A stretch of 57,562 nt of DNA. Source: CAIQJJ01 sp964606085 (GTDB lineage: Bacteria; Chloroflexota; Anaerolineae; Anaerolineales; UBA4823). This document shows, piece by piece, positions 51,665 through 57,562 of this stretch; the first letter of the stretch is position 1; the number at the start of each line of letters is the position of its first letter. The stretch is from the NCBI GenBank assembly GCA_964606085.1, contig CAZSFD010000025.1, positions 1 through 57,562 on the forward strand. The letters are read 5' to 3'. A program made the translations under genes and the position numbers. Under the pieces are notes generated by a model that searched no databases, had not been told where the DNA came from, and saw only the letters and a list, made by a program, of their open reading frames with translations.

Positions 51665-53598
51665 GCACCATTCTCCTGCTGGCGTATTACGGGTTTACGA
51701 ATATGGCCCGGTTTGCGCAATGTGAAGCGCAGTTTCATCCGTCCGATATGGACGATATCGCCATGAGCCAATAATACCCCTTTCGATGAAACTGGCAAGT
51801 AATTGACCCAGGTGCCGGCCACGCTGTTCTCATCCAACACACGATAGGTGTCGGCCTCGCGGCGCATACGGGCGTGTAGTTTTTCGAGCGACGGGTCATC
51901 CAATACAATGGAAACATGGGCGGGACTGCTGCCCAGGCTCAGATCATCGGCGGCGAGGGAGATGGGCTGAGCAATGCTTTCACTTTCGGAAAGCGGGGTC
52001 AAAAAAGCAAAAGCGGCCGGTGTGCTTTGCCGTTGAGGGCGTCTGAACCAGCTTGGCCAGCGGGAATTGGCATTGTCTTCGAGGGTTGCTAACGGTGAAA
52101 CGGGCGTGGTCAATGGGCGGGTGGCGATATCGCGTCCATTGCGCAGGCGTTTTTCGGTTGGCCGCCCACGTCCGGGCTGCCTGGGGCGAATGCGCCCCCC
52201 CAGCACCAACACCAACACCACGATCACCCCCGTGACCACCACCACCGAACCAACCAACAGCCCCGCGCGCTGCGAAACCACATTCACCACGCTTACAGGC
52301 GTGCGCGTGACCAACACCCGCACCGGGAAATCTACGGTTTTGCCTGCCAACCCGAGGCTGTCTACCACCTCCACGCGCAGCGTATGGCGGCCTTCCGCCG
52401 TGTAAGGGCGCAAATCCCAGGTGAACTGCTCGAATGGCGCAGATCCGTTTTGCGCGGCGACCACCCCATCTACATAAAGCGTGCTGGTAATGATGGGACG
52501 GGGGTGTCCATCGGGAAATTCGATCAGCACTTCGAGGGGTTGTTTGGCGGGGGTCAGCAGGTCTTGATCGGGTGCGGGGGTGAGCTTTTGGCCGCCGGGG
52601 CCGGTCAGTTGCGCTTCGGTGCGGGCAATTTCAGAGGGCGGCGAGATGAAGATGGGGTTGGGCGGCTGCACGTCAATTTCATATTGGCGCGCCGCCGAAA
52701 TGGTTTGAATTGCCAGGGTGTTGATCTCGGCGGCAACCTGCTGCGTTCCACTGGCGGTGACTTGCGAGGTGTACGCCAGGCGGTAAACGCTGCGCAGAGG
52801 CTGTAAGTAGGCTTCGAGATCGGGGATAGATTCTTGGCGTGAGAAGGCGAAGTATTCTCCCCCGGTTTGCACGGCCAAATCTTGAAACAGAATGGCCGAG
52901 GGCGAGTCGAAAAATTCGGGGGCGGCCACGAACCAGACGTAAATGCGGATGCCCGCCTGCGTGGCGCGGTTGACCAGGTTGGGCAGGCCGGCTTCCGCGC
53001 CTTCGAGCAATGGCGAGGTGATCAGCAGCACCACCCGGCTCATGCCCTCGCGGTCGGTCGGGTCGTCGGCGGTGTCGAGGGCGGCAGAAAGCACCTGCAA
53101 ACTGGCGTTTTCTTTGGAAACGGGCGTGAAGGTCTGCAAAGCGGTCAGCCACAAATTGACGTCAGCCGTATGGATGACCTGCGGGCCGCCATCAATCACC
53201 AGGCTGAGGTCGTCGAGCGGCGGAACTGGCAACTGCCCGGCCCAATCGGCCAGTGGAGCGATCAGGTTGGCGTAACGGGTAGCGCCGAGGCTGTCGCGGA
53301 TACCGAGCGAATCGCCTGGTGCAATGGCCAGGACAAATTGCGTGCCGGGGGTGCTTTGGGTCAGGCTATCCACCTGGAGCGAGCGATTATTTTCTAAAAT
53401 GCGCAGATCGCTGGCCTGCAGGCCAGCGACAAAACGCCCGGCATCGTCACGCACATCCAGGTAAGCTGACAGGGTGGGGAATTGCGAGGTATCAACGGGG
53501 TAGAGTGTGGCCGTCGGCGCTGCTTGCGCCCCTGCCGAACGAGCCAGGAAAAAGATCACCAGCGCGAAGAAGGTTAGTGGGATAACGCGCTTTTTCAT
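51661..53598 (-). CDS. VWA-FHA transmembrane protein
   Basis: A 645-residue protein. A signal peptide (residues 1-26) leads to an extracytoplasmic von Willebrand A-like domain (about 45-240; FVLAIAPGDSLGIRDSLGAT and LLITSPLLEGAEAGLPNLV), a beta-rich region, a membrane helix (about 445-468, LLVGSVVVVTGVIVVLVLVL), and a C-terminal FHA domain (about 555-630: DLSLGSSPAHVSIVLDDPSL, EKLHARMRRE, NYLPVSSKG). FHA binds phospho-Thr, so this protein may sense outside events and recruit a phosphorylated partner. It is the first gene of the pair with PP2C. TAAAAT ends six bases before the ATG, so the transcript could be leaderless. Confidence 0.85.
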   Translation of the reverse strand: MKKRVIPLTFFALVIFFLARSAGAQAAPTATLYPVDTSQFPTLSAYLDVRDDAGRFVAGLQASDLRILENNRSLQVDSLTQSTPGTQFVLAIAPGDSLGIRDSLGATRYANLIAPLADWAGQLPVPPLDDLSLVIDGGPQVIHTADVNLWLTALQTFTPVSKENASLQVLSAALDTADDPTDREGMSRVVLLITSPLLEGAEAGLPNLVNRATQAGIRIYVWFVAAPEFFDSPSAILFQDLAVQTGGEYFAFSRQESIPDLEAYLQPLRSVYRLAYTSQVTASGTQQVAAEINTLAIQTISAARQYEIDVQPPNPIFISPPSEIARTEAQLTGPGGQKLTPAPDQDLLTPAKQPLEVLIEFPDGHPRPIITSTLYVDGVVAAQNGSAPFEQFTWDLRPYTAEGRHTLRVEVVDSLGLAGKTVDFPVRVLVTRTPVSVVNVVSQRAGLLVGSVVVVTGVIVVLVLVLGGRIRPRQPGRGRPTEKRLRNGRDIATRPLTTPVSPLATLEDNANSRWPSWFRRPQRQSTPAAFAFLTPLSESESIAQPISLAADDLSLGSSPAHVSIVLDDPSLEKLHARMRREADTYRVLDENSVAGTWVNYLPVSSKGVLLAHGDIVHIGRMKLRFTLRKPGHIRKPVIRQQENGA

Positions 53599-53614
53599 GG
53601 AAGAATTTTAGCAT

Positions 53615-53669
53615 AAGGTTGAAAGTTGAAGGTTGAAGGTCTGATTTTCAACCTTCAACTTTCAACCTT
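53615..53669. terminator. Perfect 23-bp hairpin after guaA
   Basis: AAGGTTGAAAGTTGAAGGTT... (53615-53637) pairs perfectly with 53647-53669 around nine bases. It is built of repeated GTTGAA units and lies between guaA and the VWA-FHA gene, both on the minus strand. It has no T-run; a dispersed repeat that works as a terminator is possible. Confidence 0.65.
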
Positions 53670-53673
53670 TGAC

Positions 53674-55232
<1,559 letters not shown>

Positions 55233-55236
<4 letters not shown>

Positions 55237-55637
55237 GCATTTTCTCCCAATTGACCTTCCACCCAGGTCAAAACAATCGCGGCCCTTTCCCAAGCATGTC
55301 TTGCTTCATCCAGCGTAACGGGTTCCCAAATCCCCGGATAGGGCGTTTGCACCGCATATTGGGATAATTCGTAGGCGCCGTCAACACTTGGGGGAATAGG
55401 AATTCCGTTGGCTTTCAGAATATCCAACAGGACTTCAATGGCGTGTGTGCGAGGAAAAGGGAAATTACGGTTTACCAGGAGACCCTTGAGCGCTTTTTCG
55501 GCGCATTGTTGGGCATGGAAGCAGGCATCTTCAGCCAAAATGCCTGGCGTGTTCACAGCCACCCGGCCCAACTGGAGGTGCGAACGCGCCCGAATGAGCC
55601 AATTGAGGATTTCATCAGACAGCCGCGGGGCGTTCAT
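55233..55637 (-). CDS. HEPN-domain protein (toxin partner of MNT)
   Basis: A 134-residue helical HEPN protein of the COG2250 type. CFHAQQCAEKALKGLLV and FPRTHAIEVLLDILK are characteristic. The position that normally reads RYP reads TPYPG here, so the key Arg may be missing. HEPN proteins paired with MNT nucleotidyltransferases act as RNase toxins kept silent by AMPylation (family knowledge). It overlaps the MNT gene by 23 bases and guaA by four (TTGA), so all are translationally linked. Confidence 0.88.
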
Positions 55638-55953
55638 AAAGAACCTTGCCTTCCGTTAACGCAGACTGGTAGATTAAGCCATTCACATGCCCGTATTGCT
55701 CAATTTGCTGAGGCGTGGCAACAACCACATCCACCGGAACCAATAAGCCTCGCAATGCCTGTCTTAAACGAGTGATCTCTGCCCTGGGGGATTTCACATC
55801 TCGCAAAACAACCAATAAGTCAATATCGCTATCTGGCTGTATATCCCCACGCGCGTAAGACCCAAACAAAATGATCTTCTCAGGAGCGCTGACGCGTAAC
55901 AACCGACGGATTATTTCGGGGAGTGCCGATGAATAATTGGTTTCCACGAACAT
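55615..55953 (-). CDS. MNT-type minimal nucleotidyltransferase (antitoxin partner)
   Basis: A 112-residue nucleotidyltransferase. The active-site pattern G31-S32...D43-x-D45 is complete (FGSYARGDIQPDSDIDLLVV), with a third acidic residue in VPVDVVVATP. MNT antitoxins neutralise HEPN toxins by AMPylation. ATG 55953 is chosen; a TTG seven codons upstream overlaps the xpt stop and is possible. Order here is MNT then HEPN, both between xpt and guaA. Confidence 0.88.
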   Translation of the reverse strand: MFVETNYSSALPEIIRRLLRVSAPEKIILFGSYARGDIQPDSDIDLLVVLRDVKSPRAEITRLRQALRGLLVPVDVVVATPQQIEQYGHVNGLIYQSALTEGKVLYERPAAV

Positions 55954-55957
55954 TTCG

Positions 55958-56530
55958 CTATTCGGCAAACACAATTTCGCCGTTATCCATCGAGGTGATG
56001 CACGCCAGCGATTCGATCGGTACGTTGATACGCGCCAGGGTGTTGCGCCCGCCCTCGAACTGCTTCTCGATCAACGTGCCCACGCCGACGATGGAAGCGC
56101 CGGCAGTCTGCGCCAGGCGCACCAGACCCAGGATGGTGGCTCCGGTGGCGAGAAAATCGTCAATGATCAGCACGCGTTCGCCGCCGGCCAGGTATTCGGG
56201 CGAGACGATCAATTCGACCGTGACGCCCTTGGTGTGCGACGGGCTGAGGGTGAGGAAGATTTGATCGGGCATGGTGATGGGTTTGTGCTTGCGGGCGTAG
56301 ACGACCGGCAGGCCGAGATGGTGGGCGGTCATCAGGGCGGGGGCGATGCCTGAAATTTCTGCCGTCAGCACTTTGGTGGCCTTCACGCTGCGGAAGCGAT
56401 TGGCTAATTCCCTGCCGCAGGCGTCCATCAGCGCCGGGTCAACTTGATGGTTGATGAAACTATCTACTTTGAGAATGCCGCCCCCCAGGTTTTTGCCGTA
56501 ACGAAGAATGCGATCTTTGAGAATTTGCAT
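55958..56530 (-). CDS. xpt: Xanthine phosphoribosyltransferase
   Basis: A 190-residue type I PRTase that converts xanthine and PRPP to XMP. ILKVDSFINHQVDPALM is the specific N-terminal signature, and VLIIDDFLATGATILGLVRL (about 125-144) is the PRPP-binding loop. Length matches the family. XMP is the substrate of GuaA, encoded in the same operon two genes later, so salvage of xanthine to GMP is complete. GAGG lies five bases before ATG 56530, and TATAAT at 56564-56569 upstream. No purine riboswitch pattern is visible in the leader. Confidence 0.95.
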   Translation of the reverse strand: MQILKDRILRYGKNLGGGILKVDSFINHQVDPALMDACGRELANRFRSVKATKVLTAEISGIAPALMTAHHLGLPVVYARKHKPITMPDQIFLTLSPSHTKGVTVELIVSPEYLAGGERVLIIDDFLATGATILGLVRLAQTAGASIVGVGTLIEKQFEGGRNTLARINVPIESLACITSMDNGEIVFAE

Positions 56531-56563
56531 AGAGGCCTCGTTTTATGGAGTAAGATGACGTGC

Positions 56564-56569
56564 ATTATA
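56564..56569 (-). promoter_or_regulatory. -10 box of the xpt operon
   Basis: Minus-strand TATAAT, 34 bases before ATG 56530. The -35 region is not clear. Confidence 0.55.
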
Positions 56570-56657
56570 CACAACATCGTCCAGGCATTTCTTAAAGTCG
56601 GATAGCTCGAAATTTACGACACATCCGCCCGGGCGGTCAAAGAAATGGTGATGTGGT

Positions 56658-57562
56658 TTATGGGTGGCTTTTCAGCAGTTCTTCCATGAAATGGGTGAAT
56701 TTTTTTGACGCCCTGGATGCCTTCGTGCTTTTCAAGCTTGCCATCACCATGCGACTCTCAATGAGCGGCTCCAGGGGAACAGCAAGAATGTTCGGGGGGT
56801 GGTGGTATGCAAACACCTTTTCCATCATCAGCGCTACCCCGCTGTTCGATGCCACCATTCCCAATACACTTTCCACCCGCAGGCTGGCATAAAAAATTCG
56901 CGGCTCGAACCCGGCGCGGCGGCAGGCCTCCACGGCCAGTTCGTGAACGATGGTGCCTTTGTCGAACAGGATGAAATTTTCGTCGGCAAGTTCGGCCAGG
57001 GAGATGGATGTGAGCGTTGCCAGTCGGTGTTGGGGAGAAAGCGCCACCAGGAAGTGGTCACGGGCGACTTCGAGCGTGGTGTATTGTTCTGTGTCCAGGT
57101 AGTTGTCGCGCAGGAAGGCCAGGTCGAATTGGCGGCTGTTCAGGGCGGGCAAAATGGCAGCGGCTTCGCGCTCTTCCAGGGTGAGTTGGATGTCGGGATG
57201 GACGCTTTTGAATTGGGCAATATAGGTCGTGATCCCGTATTGGGCGATCACCGGGATGGCGACGATAGAGAGTGTGGGGGTGGTTTTATAGTGGGCAACC
57301 TCCGCCAGCATCGCCTGATACGCTGAATAGAGCGTTTGGGCATGCACGCAGAAAACTGCGCCGCTTCTTCTTCCGTCAGCGCACTCAGGGTGCGGCTGAC
57401 TCCGCTGTGATCTGCCCAGCTTGCTTGTCCCCACGCTTTGGCTGTCGCTTCATCCTGGTCGAGTGGGTTCGCCGAAAGGCTGATGTCCTTCAGGTATTCC
57501 AGCCCGGCTAGTTGGGCAACCAAAAATTCCAACACTTTGCTTTGCGGACTATGCTCAACAGT
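56658..57562 (-). pseudogene. LysR-family regulator with a frameshift, 5' end possibly beyond the window
   Basis: The effector domain (minus strand, up to about 57350) is a clear LysR substrate-binding fold: LSIVAIPVIAQYGITTYIAQ, QFDLAFLRDNYLD, MVASNSGVALMMEKVF. The upstream winged-helix half lies in a different frame (57356-57562): LEYLKDISL..., then SGVSRTLSALTEEEAAQ, which should join HAQTLYSAYQAMLAEVAHYK. A change in the TTTT run at 57352-57355 (one T missing) would unite them. So this is a frameshifted gene or a sequencing error. No start codon with an RBS is seen before the window end. Confidence 0.65.

Noticed and set aside
56531..56657. Guanine/xanthine riboswitch before xpt
   Set aside because: The leader after the predicted -10 is only about 30 bases and none of the conserved purine-riboswitch loop sequences is visible.

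Overview
The window reads as a bacterial chromosome segment, most likely from the phylum Chloroflexota (Anaerolineae-like). This is an inference from gene content and style: a BMP-type nucleoside ABC transporter, a huge multi-GAF sensor kinase, a lipoprotein-like alpha-2-macroglobulin, Pro/Thr-rich lipoprotein linkers, two uroporphyrinogen decarboxylase-like proteins beside sugar genes, and many short intergenic palindromes. No rRNA, tRNA, CRISPR array, transposase or phage gene was seen. Genes are densely packed, often with ATGA, GTGA, TTGA or TAATG stop-start overlaps, and RBSs are mostly clear AGGAGG-type.

Layout. 1-6.5 kb: L-fucose isomerase under a promoter with a LacI-type palindromic operator, a Phd/VapC-like toxin-antitoxin pair, a DUF4380-like sugar-binding-fold protein, a URO-D family protein and an SDR epimerase. 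6.5-14 kb: a gene remnant, an NmrA-like protein, an FmdB zinc ribbon with a canonical promoter, and a TPR protein/1275-residue hybrid sensor kinase pair. 14-16.2 kb: greA and lysS, each with a strong terminator. 16.2-22.9 kb: a six-gene minus-strand operon (P-type ATPase, PilZ, NurA nuclease, stand-alone HAS-barrel protein, AAC(3)-like protein, response regulator). 22.9-29.1 kb: a zinc-ribbon membrane protein with in-frame palindromic repeats and the four-gene BMP nucleoside transporter with an internal terminator after the binding protein. 29.1-36.1 kb: a 2036-residue alpha-2-macroglobulin and a membrane protein. 36.3-41.3 kb: a zinc-less MDR dehydrogenase, DegV, an M1 peptidase lipoprotein, tandem 175-bp palindromic elements, an S41 peptidase cut off exactly at these elements, and a TumE/TumA-type toxin-antitoxin pair. 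41.4-45.7 kb: SDR, URO-D and GH13 genes. 45.8-53.6 kb: prfA, an M50/TPR membrane protease, and a phospho-signalling set (degenerate PP2C membrane protein, active PP2C, VWA-FHA protein). 53.7-57.5 kb: a purine salvage operon xpt / MNT / HEPN / guaA, then a frameshifted LysR regulator at the edge.

The most unusual items are: the NurA operon that carries a HerA-like HAS barrel with no ATPase; the HEPN-MNT pair inserted between xpt and guaA and translationally coupled to guaA through a TTG start; the S41 protease truncated at a tandem palindromic element; in-frame REP-like units inside a membrane protein; and the PP2C/FHA/degenerate-PP2C cluster. All assignments come from reading the sequence; no database search was run.
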